A DNA stretch of 64,000 nucleotides from Chytriomyces cf. hyalinus JEL632 (GCA_025435555.1 JAIWWG010000003.1:62001-126000), one strand, 5' to 3'. Positions 24,201 through 36,168 are shown, counted from the first letter of the stretch. Notes: generated from the letters alone by a model not told the origin. Translations and numbers: made by a program.

Positions 24201-27200
24201 AAGGGCCTGTAACATTAGAGTGATACGCAGTTAATAACTTTCAAAGTAATCAACGAGTGTATCAGGAACTCCTACCTTCACAATTTCGCAATCAAGGCTT
24301 TCACTCCATGGGATGGGGGTTTGAACCATAATGTCCAAGAGAAGAGACGCTTTGACATCTTGATTGTTGATGTGCTCTGCGATTGCCATCACTCGAGTTT
24401 CCGAGTGGCTACCGGGTAAAACTTTACCACGACCAGCTGTGTGGGCAAGAAAGATGCCATAAATACAAAAGAAATCGGTCAAATTATCTTACCTGATCGA
24501 TCCATAATTTCGACGCAGTACTGCCAGAGTAGTCCATCGAAATCCAGCTGATGTCTGATAACGTATGGTTTGAAGTGATTTTCCATTGCATCAGATAAAA
24601 GCTCGAAAGATGCCACACGGTCCAGCAGATCAATGGCTGACATGTAAACGAGGAACCATTAATCAAAAAGTCGAAAGTTTTCAGAAAATGGCCAGACCTA
24701 TTGACGCGGGATTCGAAGATTGGTACTCAGCCAGATACAGTTTAAAACCGTGGACGTCCTGCAAGAAAAAATGAATCACTTTGCAGTCGCAAAAATCATG
24801 TCTCGCTAACAGTTCTAACCCATAGGTACACCAAATCCTCCAATTGAGTTCGTAAGACTTCGTAATCTTTCTTCCTGTCCCACGCATTAAATCCAAAATT
24901 GGAACCAACACCTCTGTGAGAACCAGACAATGTCGATTGGATATAACAAGCGGGTGTAACTGGCTTGAGAGACTGGTATTGCGACATTTGATGAGCCGGA
25001 ATATCTGCGTTGCATTCCTTATTCGGGTCAAAGAGAGAAACCAAAGAAAACGCGTCATGTGGAGATTTCTGAAATGCTTCGGTTGAGCACGCTTTGTGTA
25101 AAATCCAGTCTCCGATTGAGAGACTACAAGGAAAGATATGAGCATCGATTTGACACAGAATTGCATAATTCGAGAGGATCTTACAATAGTTCCGTTGACT
25201 GAATTCTTGGTAGCACATCCGATTCAAGCCAATGAATCAGATCTGTCATGTTGCTTAGGTCTGGAATTTCGATCAACAGATCCGCCAGTCTGTTCATCAG
25301 TGCGTCCTCTAAGAAATGTGTCATGCTTTAGATGTTCAATAGTCCCAGAAATGATTTAGACAGTACCAGCACAGTGGCGCTTCCAAATCAGAAAATAGCC
25401 ACGAAAATCGCCAACCCTCAGCCTCTTTTGAATTTCTTCCATCAAATCCGTCTTTTGAAATTGTCTCCAGCGCGGACCATCGAATCCCAGCAAGTCTCCT
25501 CCAGCGTTGATTCCAACATCCGCATTGGCATCATTAATCGTTTCCAAAGATAAGAGACGCAGGGCTGAGCTTTTAACTTTCATGTTGTCGTGCATACTCA
25601 GCATCTGGAACGTTCCCAGCCGATGCGTCGCTGCATGAACTCGGAACGACAGCTCGTCATAGAATTGAGAGCTTGCGGAATCAGCTGCTGCAATGCGGTT
25701 TCTGGCATGCAAATGAAGTGCGCGCGTGGCTTCGTGATGACACGTGTTCGCTGACAAGCAAAATTCGATTGCGAATGAATCGTCCTGCAAATAATTCCCC
25801 CCTTAGCGATCGTGGGGCGGGCAAAATAGAGTTACTCAACTGTCATAAGCTTCAAATCAGCCAGAACCACGCCCACGCTTTCGTTCGTCACCACGGCGTC
25901 TCCAGAGATGAATTGAAGGAGTTTCTCTTTTAAAACATACTTTAATGGGAGTAAGATTAGCATTAAGCCGAGTAAAAAGGAAATCTATCGACAATATATA
26001 CCTCCATATCCAGATCATACTCAATCGCCAGGTTTTTAGCCTCGTCAAAATGACCCCTCTTTATCAACGCATTCACTTTTTGCATCGGATTTGTTTCGCG
26101 CATACACCGCAAATAGATTCGAGCGCAGTTTCCCTTCAAATCAGTTTCCCGCTCTCCGTAATACATGCCGCACTCGGCGAAATCTAGGGTTCCGCCAGAA
26201 GACACTGCCGCACTGCGAGACATGCCGTTTTTAATCAGCCACGAATCGCTGCTGACTTGAATTCGATTCGTGACTGTAAACGCAGGCAGAGACACAACCT
26301 CCATGAATCGATCTCCGTTATTATCGGATACGGGCAAAAGCGTCAAAATGTTGAAGCTCATTTCGCCAGATTCAGCAGACCCAAACTGTTCATTCGGTGG
26401 CATGATGGTGAAATCCGCAATTTTTCTCGATGACCGCTTTTTGAGTAGAACGAGTCTAAGAAAAGACGATGGAAATGAGGTGTTGCAGAAGTAAAGCAGA
26501 AGATGCAAATGGGTTTACCTTTTGTAATCCCATATCGACAAATGTCCGTTTGAATCCATCACGACCAAATATCTTCCAAATGCATCGCATTCGGCGTGCA
26601 CAACATTGCTTGTAATTCCTTGAAGAAAAATGATATCTGTCATCGAGGAGGTTTCGAGTCCTTGTTTGTGTATCCAAGTCGACAAAGACGGTTTGCCTAA
26701 AACACAAAGAAACACGATGAGCGAAAAAGGGCGCATAAAGAGACTTATTGAAGTCACCTGATACTACAACAAGAGTTGGAGCCTCCGCTGAACTCGTGGA
26801 AAAGTCGCCCATGCCACTGAAAGGCAGAATGGACAGGATTTTTCCAGTCACCAGATCGCGTGATTGCTTTGCAAGATTTGTAACTGTGATGGAAGCGGTA
26901 GATGGCGCTCCTTTTGGTTGGCGCAGTAGACCCGATCCCAGTGAAAAGTCAATGTTTCGAAAATGGACTTGAATCTGATTCTGCAGGACAACCACAAATT
27001 CCTCAACTTTTTCACATCTGCCATCCAAATTCAGTCGCCACATAAGGTTTCAGGATGATAATGTCGCGGATTTACCCTGATCGAGGAACAAACGAGATTA
27101 GCTCAATCGGAGCCGGAGTGGCATCAAAGTCTCCTTTCGATGCAGCCAGCCCATATATGTTCAACGAGATTGCAACAGTTGCGGAATCGACATGGACAAA

Positions 27201-27981
27201 ATGAATTATGCCGCTAGCATCTCCGATTGCCAAGAAGGATGCGTCGTTATTGAATGCGCAACAAGACGCAGGTGAGTCTACGGTGAAGCGAAGAATAGAT
27301 TCGTATAGCTAAGCAGAACGGCAAAGAGGGTGGCGGGAATAAAGCAGATGTGGATGGTGAAATACCGATGGATATAGAGGCAGCATGAGTGTTTTTGACA
27401 AAGAGAAAGGCGCATTGTCCGATAGCGAGACAAGCGCAATCATATTTCGCAGCATGAACGACATCGTCGGAGAGCGACAGAAGTTGATGGAAGGAAGACT
27501 GGTCTTGCGTCAGGCTGTCGTTCGCATCCGAATGGCTGTTTTCATCACTGCTCTCTTGCACGGCCATCATCTCCACGCATGCCACTGATTGCGAACAGAG
27601 AACAGCGCGCGCGTTCTTGTTTGTTGAGTTGTTGGAGTTGGTTGCCGGTTGAAGTGCGTTTGAGTTACTGCTGAATACGTCGACACGCTCCCTGGACGAT
27701 ACTAATACGCGAACATTGTCTGATACGAAGATGGGATCGTCTTCATCGTCCTTGCTCGCAAGCATGCTTGGATAAATGGGGGATGTCTTCTGCGTAAAGT
27801 TTTGTTGAATAAAAAATTCCAGTTGGTTTATTTGTCCGTTTTCAGACAGATTCTGGACATTCACCACTTTACATTCACGGCTGCCTCGGATCGCATGCCG
27901 CGCTGTTCTGTATCAAGCATGAAGAGTTAAGGCAGGAGAGCGTTACGCCGAAGCAGGCGAGAGCAACAGGCACAAATGCAT
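18280..27981 (-). CDS. KNTC1: Kinetochore-associated protein Rod/KNTC1 homologue
   Basis: A very long gene with many short introns. The probable start is at 27981: a 35-nt first exon, then a 39-nt intron with a cttaac branch site. The N-terminal third is WD/beta-propeller-like (YLVVMDSNGHLSIWDYKR). It is followed by NALIKRGHFDEAKNLAIEYD and a long helical Sec39-like region. Ordered matches to animal KNTC1 can be seen: the VGDFRGYFLIWKRH segment, EGGLVLP followed by helices, EEIERYGKSYDEIRGYLQ, and near the C-terminus ICNLCLDYGIHDLSLWENAL. Rod is the core of the Rod-Zw10-Zwilch complex, which recruits Spindly-dynein and Mad1-Mad2 to unattached kinetochores. Most yeasts and moulds lack it. The family call is good; individual exons are not all resolved. 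Confidence 0.75.
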
Positions 27982-28033
27982 AACAAGTTTATGCTCGATT
28001 TAATTCACAACCAGTGCAAGTTAAAAACAGCCG

Positions 28034-28960
28034 TCAGGCGGTATTTGCAAAATCTATTTTGGCCTTCGAATCAGCGCTGCGCTGTCTTAATGTCGTCAGT
28101 AGATGCACAGTCATGAACAAGGCATAGTTGCTCGAAAACGCGGCATTCCAAAAACTAACAACCGTTGGATCCAAGCTAGTGACAATACAGAGCACGTGTG
28201 CCGTCTCCAGAAGACACGTGAGAACAAGAATAAAGCCTTTATCAACTAGAATTTGTTTCAGAAATATTTGCCGGTCCTTTATGCCGCCCTTCATTTTGCG
28301 ATGCTGTTTTCCGGCATGTCTCTGGCCAGTTCCAGATTGGGTCCGACCAACAAGTCGATTGTTTTCTTGTTGGGCTGTGGGTGCGCGGTTCGCTATTTCG
28401 CGGTACCCCATAATCAGAGGATACAAAAAGATTCCTGCGAGAAGAAATGCGTAGCTGAAGTCAGCCAGTTTATCGGCCAAGTTGACGAATGTATCCAAAA
28501 CGGAAGCGCACGTTCGGTTTGGGTTCAGTGTCCACGTATACCGATAACAGACGTAGACATTGACAGAGGCGCGTACCGCAAGCGCTGTCCCAATAATGTA
28601 CGGGTGCCCGGGTGCCGTCTTTGAAGACGATGAGTTGGCTCTATGGGCGAGATCCGCTTGAAATAACCAGTAGGCAAAGTTGTACAGCAACGTTATGCTG
28701 TAGATGAGTTTAACGCGGAACAAGCAGCCTTGGAGACCCAGGTAGTCAAAGAGGAGGGCGTAGCCAGCTTTGGTCATGAGCAGCACTCCTAATGCCAGAC
28801 TGGCTGCGACAGTTAACTGCGGATAGCCCCTACGCGTCAGGCAGGTGATGACAATCAGCATAAACGCAAGGCCCATGTTCATGCCTCGAAACGTGTTTGA
28901 GATGATGTTGGCCGTGGTGAACGAGACGTCCATTAGTTGATGTAAATCTTGAAATGTCAC
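28034..28960 (-). CDS. Seven-transmembrane protein of unknown family
   Basis: Single exon of 308 aa. Seven hydrophobic segments are visible: about residues 18-42, 48-72, 83-107, 118-142, 168-190, 245-267 and 271-293. A basic loop between the fifth and sixth carries GTGQRHAGKQHRKMKGG. There is no recognisable rhodopsin, cAMP-receptor or Pth11 signature, so receptor function is only suggested by topology. It ends 52 bp before the predicted start of the KNTC1 gene, on the same strand. Confidence 0.6.
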   Translation of the reverse strand: MTFQDLHQLMDVSFTTANIISNTFRGMNMGLAFMLIVITCLTRRGYPQLTVAASLALGVLLMTKAGYALLFDYLGLQGCLFRVKLIYSITLLYNFAYWLFQADLAHRANSSSSKTAPGHPYIIGTALAVRASVNVYVCYRYTWTLNPNRTCASVLDTFVNLADKLADFSYAFLLAGIFLYPLIMGYREIANRAPTAQQENNRLVGRTQSGTGQRHAGKQHRKMKGGIKDRQIFLKQILVDKGFILVLTCLLETAHVLCIVTSLDPTVVSFWNAAFSSNYALFMTVHLLTTLRQRSADSKAKIDFANTA

Positions 28961-29472
28961 TCAAGCCAACGAGAGCGCCAATCCCTTGCTGCTTTTGAAA
29001 ACTCTTCCGCAGAGCATTTAATTGAAGAATGACTGCAGTGCTTGGATTCTTTTATTAAAATGGAACTGTTCGCGCGAGAGAATGGAAGGACGCAACTTCA
29101 GCTTTACGACGGGGGTAGCTGGTTCAGGCAGTCAACAACCGCAATGCATTGAGCGTATGGCTTTTGCTCGCTACCAACAGTCTTTCAACAAGATAACTGG
29201 CGGTGGTGGTTGTTTGCGGAAAACAGAGGGACGGAGTCCGTGCGTGACAGCCGCGTGGTCCAAACAAATCGCAATCCTCGCAGAATAATGCTACCAAATC
29301 TGAAACAGGAAACGCGCACTTTACATTCGTGTTTTTGCAAATCCTCAGTTTTGAAGTTCGAAAAGAGGCACGACTTCTTGATGACACGACATTTTCACAG
29401 CGTCAGAATGCATTTTTACTACTCGGAAAAGGGTACAAATAAATAAGAATTGCTAGCTCTCAATTCTTGACT
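28961..29472. other. Intergenic region, nothing recognised
   Basis: This 512-bp spacer lies between the 7-TM gene start and the stop of the Cys-rich gene, both on the minus strand. No convincing coding segment or repeat was seen. Confidence 0.5.
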
Positions 29473-32439
29473 TCATTTTGATATTGTGCACCATCCAGAA
29501 CTACAAGCCTGCGGTAAACAATAAAAGAGTTTAGTACGGCATCAGCAAACGCGCAAAGGCGGCTTACCCTTCCACCAGTACAGTCCGACCCATCCAAGCA
29601 AGGACACTGGTCTCCATTAAGCGTCATGTCATCGTTCGTCTTACACCAGCAGGACTTTTTGGCCTTTGCTCCAACAACACAGGTCGGTGCTGGCTTACAA
29701 AGACCGCGATTGGCTCCCTTTGTCGTGCATACCTTAATTGATGGATCAGTCAACGGACAAGGCAACAAGGCAAGAAAAACAATCGCCACCTTATTCGCTG
29801 AAAAGCAATCCTCATCTTGAACGCATGGACACTTGGCACCTTTTTCAATCAGCTTTCTTCCACCCGACTTACTATTGTTGCAGTAGCATGCGTCCTTCGC
29901 TACCAACCCCACTGAACACGAGCGAGGTTTACCGCATGTTCCGCTACTATTGCACAGCTTAAGAACAAGCAAACATTCAATACTCGGAAAGAAATATCAA
30001 ACATTCACACAAACCTGATTCTTTCCAGTGCATTCGCTATCTGACGCGCATTTGCATTTCCCGGATGTCAACAATGTGGCAACATTATCAATGTTACAGA
30101 AACATGTGGATTTCACAATTTTGCCAGGTCGACATTGCGGAAACGACCCATCGCCACACAGACCATCCTCGCGACATTCCTACATTGGTTACCGGTTCAT
30201 TATCAATCGTGGCTTGATCATGCAGGAGGAAACGCCCAAACCTTTCCGCTGGGACAATCACTGCTGACACTGCATTTGCAAATGGAGCCCACACCCAGAG
30301 ATTGGTTGTCGGTCAGACAGAGACACGGCGCCGATGCAAGTGCGCCGGTTTGGCACTGAGTATTGGGAGATTTGCAGATTCCACCCGAGAAGCAAAACTG
30401 TTGCATCAGGCGTATGGGCGGTTATGTTCAGAGCGTCCTTCAAAGATCCCATCAACAAAAAAAAGGCTTCAAAAGATTACCTGCCCATCGAAAGAACAAT
30501 CCGAATCTTTCTCACAAGCGCACTTGTCACCAACCGCAAGAATTTTGTCTGATGGTTCGCATTTGCAGAAGGATCCAACCGCCGCAGCAGCTCCAACTGC
30601 GCATGATGGAAGAGCTCCACACGTACCATGATTTGTATTGCACTCCTTGGAAAAGCGACCATTTAAGTATCAATGCTATAAATCAAGGCGAACAGTGACT
30701 CACTTGGCCGTTCATGCAATCAGAGCTTTTACTGCATTCGCACACAGAACCAACCGCCGCGAGTCGGTTTCCATCAGTTGTACACACGCACGGGGTAGTA
30801 ACGACAGCTCCAATTTCGCATGGCATGTTTGGAATTTGACAAATGCCACCAGACATGCAGACCTGGTGTCAGTGAGTTTGATTGTCAGCAACAAATGCTT
30901 TTATAGACATTGCACTCACTTGCTGGACATTGGAGCAATCCGCGTCCTTCTTGCACGCACAGTCATCGCCAGCTGCAGCCACTTTATTATCCGGCGCACA
31001 AAGGCACGAAGACGCAACACCGGCTCCTGAGCCAACTGGGCATTGAACGAGGACTCCGCACGTTCCGTCAGCAGAGTTGCAATTCTAAACATGTCGGATT
31101 GGCAAAGAGAAGAGGAGCAACGCGTCACCCAGCAGTGTTACCTGTCCGTTCACACAATCGCCATCGCCAGCGCATTTACAAATTGCACCAGTTCCTAGTT
31201 CCTGATTATCATTTGTTGAACAACGACATGGGGATGTAACTGCAACTCCAATAGGACATTGCGCATCCATAACTTGGCAAACTCCGCCTGACATGCAAAC
31301 CTAAACCCCGAAACGAAATCAGAACAGGAAACGAAGGAACGCGCAAACCTTGGAAAATTGAGATAGAACCTGTCCCTGACCCGAGCAATCTTTGTCTGCA
31401 GTGCATGCGCACATTTCTCCTTGTGCCACAACCTTATTTAAAGGCGCACATTGACAAGTAGCAGCAGCCGCATTCCCACTTCCGACTGCGCAAGAAGGGA
31501 TCGTGCCACAAGTTCCAGTCTCGGTGTCGCATTGCTGGAACGGACAAGCACCGTTTCAACAAATAGTACATAAAGACGAAAGCAAGTTTTCCAGCGCACC
31601 TCTCCATTCAAGCAGTCGCTGTCGTCCACGCACTTGCAAACCGATCCGGCATTCAAAACTTGATTATTTTTCCGACAAATGCAGGGAGAAATTGAAAGCG
31701 CACCGACGTCGCAAGTGTCATCCGGTACTCGACATGTCCCGTCCGAGAAGCAAACCTAGATTGTTGGTGTGAGTCAATATAACAATTAACACACGGAAAA
31801 AAAAACAAGGATGCCAACCTGGTCCGCGCCGCTGCAATCTGCATCAGTCCTACACGTACACGTTTCGCCGGTACTGATTCGCTGATTCGAAGGTTCACAC
31901 GTACACGTTTGGGAGACTGCGGAGCCGGACCCAACCGGACAAACGGGAGCCGATTTGCACGCACCGCTGGCATCGCAAATCTGTAGTCATCAGCAGTTTT
32001 GAAAGTGTTAATGTCAATCACAAAGGGTGTCAATGGCCAAGCTGGAAACGTTTTCACGCGTTTTCGATTTGGAAATTAGAAGACAAGTTGGCAGACCTGG
32101 GTGGCTGCACAGTCGCTGTTATTCGTGCATTCAGGGTTTGGTGTTCCCCCCCCACCTCCGTCGCCGCAGGTTCCAGTGCTTGCGTCGCAGCTCTGAAAGG
32201 AAGCTTAAACTGAGCAACGCCGCAAACTAAATAAGCAAAAACGCAACTGAGCCCGAGCACGTTTCGGACAGAATCCAAATCGAGTTTGGCTGTCGTGGGT
32301 CTGGGTTGCACACCAGCGAAGTTTGGCTGTTGGCGCATGAGAATGCGTCGGTGGCGGAGTCGCATTCCTGTCCGATTTGCTGGGCCAGAATGAGAGAGCC
32401 CAGGAGGTGTGCATGGATGAGGAGGTTGAAGAGACGCAT
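29473..32439 (-). CDS. Secreted protein of about a dozen alternating Cys-rich modules, about one per exon
   Basis: It starts with a signal peptide (MRLFNLLIHAHLLGSLILA) and ends in ACSSGWCTISK at 29473. Between these are roughly eleven Cys-rich modules of about 50 residues. Each has the pattern C-x-GxC, CxxG, a CxC near the middle, then GxxCxC and DxDC. Two module types alternate. One begins like CMSGGVCQ and has the central CxCSTNDNQ part; the other has GTCGxxxxCxVGSG. Introns of about 50-90 nt fall at nearly the same point, just after the DC-x-x-G(Q/E) end of modules, so the protein looks built by tandem exon duplication. I do not recognise a named domain; it resembles small disulfide-rich modules in general layout. 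It is probably a cell-surface or secreted protein. Confidence 0.75.
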
Positions 32440-32736
32440 TGTAGTGCTTGGTTTTGAGGTTAGTTTTTCAGAGGCCAGGGCCGAAGAGACGGTGCCAAGC
32501 ATGCAAATTGCCAATTTTTTTTTTTGAAAAAGAACCAGATTTTCGGACTTGGACGAACTCTGGCAACTCCCCTTTGTCCACGGGAGTGTTCATGAACACC
32601 GTTTCATTTCACCGGCATTTAATGTATTAAAGCCCGATATGGCTTGTCCACTCCATTGAACACTCATCACCCACGTCACCCCTCAGATTGTTGCGCAGAA
32701 AGAAAACGCGAAAGGAACAAAAGTAAACAAGACAAT

Positions 32737-33571
32737 TTACTGCTGAGCCTTGCGCTTCAACAAGGCCAAACGGTCCTTGTCAAGCTTGATGGTGCTGATT
32801 TGAACCTTGGATGGGTCAACTCCGAGCTGGACGCTCTGGTTGTTGGACTTCTCCTTGGTCAATTTCTCGATGTGGATGACCCACTTCTTGCGGTAGACGG
32901 CAACAACCTTTCCAGTCTTGCCCTTGTTGGATCCGCGGACAACGGTGACCTCGTCGTCAGTGCGGATTGGGAGGGAGCGGACCTTGTACTTCTCTCTCAA
33001 CTCCTTGGAGAGGGAGGCAGACTGCAAAAGGAAAAACAGAGAATGAGCATACACATGTCTTTTGATTGCGGTATTCCGAAGATTAGGTTGGCATTGAACA
33101 CAGCGGCGAGGTCCTCTGTTTTGACGAAATGCGAAATGGAGACACGCAGTATTGAAGATAGCCCCAATCCATTCACACATTCTCTCCAATGATAGCCCTT
33201 TTCGAAGATTGATACGCCGCTCCATCTCCGTGCAGTGATAGACTGAAGCTTTCGAGATAGGGATATGAATGATTTGGATCTTGGGCATTTGCCAACGCAC
33301 CATGATCTTGCGTCTGATGTTCGACGGGGCAGAAAAGTGTGCCTTTCTGTTGACCCTGCGGGAGGAGGAGACGGCTGCGCGAGAAGAAGTATCCATTAGA
33401 ATGACATGTCTCACTGACAGCAAAACAAGCTCCATCTTAAGGACGTATCCGACCGACAGCCCATCCTAAATGCCTCTCGCATGCATTCCATGCAAGGTAG
33501 GATGGACTGACGTGCCTGGGCGGGTGTGATGGGGTGTCGGAGGGAGGGCACTCACTGGTCGAGAACTTCAT
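32737..33571 (-). CDS. RPL26: 60S ribosomal protein L26 (uL24)
   Basis: Three exons. The first encodes only MKFST plus one base (ending at about 33556). The second encodes [16 protein letters not shown] and NIRRKIM. A 280-nt intron follows, and the last exon (32737 to about 33021) encodes [20 protein letters not shown]. The KOW motif region is [18 protein letters not shown] followed by [11 protein letters not shown]. The sequence is unmistakably L26, which sits at the polypeptide exit tunnel. The start is 56 bp from the divergent SmG gene. I looked for a C/D-box snoRNA in the long intron and saw none. Confidence 0.93.
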
Positions 33572-33627
33572 TTTATCTGCAAAACTCGGTTAAAATCGCT
33601 CCACATCACCAACAGAAACAATCCCAA
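33572..33627. promoter_or_regulatory. 56-bp bidirectional promoter between RPL26 and SNRPG
   Basis: The divergent ATGs at 33571 (minus) and 33628 (plus) are 56 bp apart, so the two housekeeping genes must share promoter sequence. Confidence 0.6.
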
Positions 33628-34092
33628 ATGAGCAAAGCAGCCGCACCGGAACTCAAGAAGTACGTGATTGTTCCTGGATCATATTGAAGAGTCCTCGACG
33701 GCGCCAATGCATGCCCCATTCCCTCTGCTCCTTGAGCTAAAACGTCAAATTCAACCCGTCGCCAGATACATGGACAAGAGACTATTTCTCGAACTCAACG
33801 GCAACAGGAAAGTGAGCGGAGTACTGCGAGGTATGTACTACATCGCTGAAATCAGATGACTGGGATCATTAAACTTGCGAACTCTTTCCGTTGAAACAGG
33901 ATTCGACCCGTTCATGAACATTGTCCTGGAAGATGCGACTGAAGAAGTTTCAGCGACTGATAGACAGGATATGGGCATGATTGTGAGCGTTTCTTTGATT
34001 TCTTCACAGAGTGTTTGGACTCATCCTCACTTTAAAAGGTCATCCGTGGAAACAGTATTGTCGTTCTGGAAGCTCTCGAAAAGATTGTATGA
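33628..34092 (+). CDS. SNRPG: Small nuclear ribonucleoprotein G (SmG)
   Basis: Four exons (33628 to about 33659, 33766-33830, 33900-33982, 34039-34092) encode a protein of about 76 aa that aligns end to end with SmG. It starts SKAAAPELKKYMDKRLFLEL, has the Sm1 motif LNGNRKVSGVLRGFDPFMN and the Sm2 motif with VIRGNSIVVLEALE. SmG is one of the seven Sm ring proteins of spliceosomal snRNPs. All introns are short, and every phase agrees. Confidence 0.95.
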
Positions 34093-34646
34093 CGCGCATT
34101 GGAACAGGGCATGGCCGCTGTCGGTGACAGGGGGTGGCGGTGTGATGGTGCGATCACATAACCTGTGTGCGCTTGTGAATACAACTCTTAATTATGCAGA
34201 CGGATGGCACATTGCGCGATGGTCTTCCTCGGGCAGCTTCCGTGAAACCTGCTCCATCTGAATTGGCGAATTTCGCGAGCTTTCTTAGCGCGATTTATAT
34301 CCACTTCGCGTTCACGTTGGGGAATTTATCGAAGATCAGCCCGGGATTAATGATAACAACGATGAGTTGCACCGAGCACATCAGAGCATCTCCGAGAAAA
34401 CTGGATGGACAGCGCAAGAACCAAAGCGGACACGACAGAATCAAGTGTGACGAAAAAGAAGAGCTTAAAGGGCCACTGCCTTTGCCAATGACTGCCCTGC
34501 GAGACTATCCAACTGATCTAGGCACACGCATGCACAGAAGCAGTGGGATTGGGGGACGGTTGTTGGAAGGTTTCGATGACAGCGACTGTGTCAGTATTTT
34601 ACATTGTGGGCCTTTCTTGTTTTTTCTTTCTCGAAACTGTGTCAAA
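34093..34646 (+). other. Spacer and 5' UTR upstream of eIF1A
   Basis: No coding gene was recognised here. Open frames in this stretch have no family resemblance. The 3' end (about 34600-34646, pyrimidine-rich) is the likely untranslated first exon of eIF1A. Confidence 0.5.
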
Positions 34647-35460
34647 AGTAAGAATGCCCCTTTTGCCGCTGCGACCGCACTGCTGACAACGCCCTTTTGA
34701 ACCGCTTTCTGCTCGTCCCGCCGAATCAACCAGTGCCAAAAAACAAGGGAAAGGGAGGAAAGAACAGAAAGAAGTGAGCCCCCCAGCCGCCCCTCCTTTG
34801 ACTTGACCACACTTGCTAAACCCAAACCATCCAAAAACAAAGGGGTAAAAACGAGAACGAGTCGGACAAGGTACATTTTCGAAACAGCCGCAGTCTCTGC
34901 TCCGAATCCTGACGAACTTTTATGCAAACTCGAAAACTGCTCAACTGACCCAATCCCCCTTCCAGAGAGAACTCGTCTTCAAAGAAGAAGGCCAGGAATA
35001 CGCTTCCGTGACGAAAATGCTCGGAAACGGATGGATCGAGGCTCAATGCATGGACGGAGAGAAGCGTCTGGGACACATTCGTGGTGCGTTCCGAAAGAAG
35101 GTGTGGATTGCGGCTGGTGATTTGGTGCTTTTGGGTCTGCGAGACTACCAGGACTCCAAAGCGGACATCATTCTCAAATACACGGCCGATGAGGCGAGAC
35201 TGTTGAAGTCGTATGGAGAGTTGCCCGACAACGTCAAGGTGAATGAGAACGATGTTGGTGGCGAGTCTGAAGACGGTATGTTCATTTTTCTCTTGCGGCC
35301 TTTCTTTTTTTTGTTGTCCCTTCAGTTTTTCAATTGCTCACTCGTTGGCTGTTCTTTTCCCTTCTGTAGATGTGGACGTCGAGTTCGATATCGATGACGT
35401 GAGTCTTGTGTTTTTTCAAATTGGTTGCACAGCATTCTCATCCCCTCTCGACAGATCTAA
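34647..35460 (+). CDS. TIF11: Translation initiation factor eIF1A, start codon split by an intron
   Basis: CDS join: 34647, 34734-34773, 34843-34870, 34966-35275, 35370-35398, 35455-35460; 137 aa, against about 144 in human. The start codon is A|TG: the A ends exon 1 before GTAAGA, and TGCCAAAAAAC opens exon 2 after a ccag acceptor. The protein reads [20 protein letters not shown], then [13 protein letters not shown], the OB-fold [13 protein letters not shown] and [11 protein letters not shown], and the acidic tail EFDIDDI. eIF1A promotes scanning and start-codon recognition on the 40S subunit. The last exon encodes only Ile and the stop. Confidence 0.92.
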
Positions 35461-35829
35461 ACGATCATCGTCTGCATGTCTGTGCATGGTTACTGCGACT
35501 ATACATCTGCTGGTGATGATGGGGGGATGGATTTTCAGTTCAACGGGAATAAACTGTATTTGCCAAGAAAAAGCTGCTGTTTGTATTGAACTGCACGGTG
35601 TTGAATTCACCGCAGATGTGCCGTGGTTAGAACAAGTCGCCGATCAGGTTCTCGCAAAAAGTATGGTGACGCGTGTTTTCACTTGAATGGACCTCGCAAG
35701 TCCCACTGATTTATTTCAATTACAATCCATCAGCACAGACGTGCGCAGAATTGCAACCTCAGACCTTTCCCCTTCAACATCACACCTTTTGCAAAATGAA
35801 ATGATGAAGATATTACAGGCGCGAGTAAT
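35461..35829. other. Convergent 3' regions of eIF1A and RPP2
   Basis: 369 bp between two stop codons on opposite strands. No further gene was recognised. The open frame on the + strand is a continuation through the intron and UTR. Confidence 0.5.
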
Positions 35830-36168
35830 TTAGTCAAAGAGACCAAAGCCCATGTCGTCATCAGACTCCTCCTTCTCTTCCTTCTCCTCCTTCTTGGGGG
35901 CAGCAGCGGCAGCACCTCCAGCAGCTGGGGCAGCGGCACCGGCAGCAGCAGGGGCGGCAGCACCACCAGCTGGCAGGGAAGCCATCTTCTTGGTACCTTC
36001 GGCGATGACGTCAGCAATGTTCTTTCCCTCGAGTTCGGAGAGGAGGTTCTCAATGCGGCTGTCCTCGGCTTCGATTCCAACGGAAGAGAGAATCTTCTTG
36101 ATGTCCTTGGCGGAAGGGGTCTCGTTTCCACCGAGGGTGGCGAGGAGGTAGGCACCAATGTACTTCAT
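35830..36168 (-). CDS. RPP2: 60S acidic ribosomal protein P2
   Basis: Single-exon 112-aa protein starting [20 protein letters not shown], with an Ala/Gly hinge (about residues 65-92) and the conserved acidic C-terminus [12 protein letters not shown]. This is the P-stalk protein that recruits elongation factors. The tatccag just upstream of ATG could be a 3' splice site of a 5'-UTR intron. Confidence 0.95.
   Translation of the reverse strand: MKYIGAYLLATLGGNETPSAKDIKKILSSVGIEAEDSRIENLLSELEGKNIADVIAEGTKKMASLPAGGAAAPAAAGAAAPAAGGAAAAAPKKEEKEEKEESDDDMGFGLFD

Noticed and set aside
18280-27981. Nucleoporin or NBAS/Sec39 identity for the giant gene
   Set aside because: Propeller-plus-helix layout is shared, but ordered segments resemble KNTC1 more closely. 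NBAS was kept only as the alternative to test.
32737-33192. Plus-strand open frame 32644-33192 opposite RPL26
   Set aside because: It is the antisense shadow of the RPL26 last exon.
33022-33303. snoRNA in the second RPL26 intron
   Set aside because: The intron is long for this genome and host-gene type fits, but no convincing C/D box pair with terminal stem or H/ACA structure could be seen.
34194-34700. 168-codon open frame on the + strand between SNRPG and eIF1A
   Set aside because: It has no recognisable domain and overlaps the 5' UTR and first intron of eIF1A.
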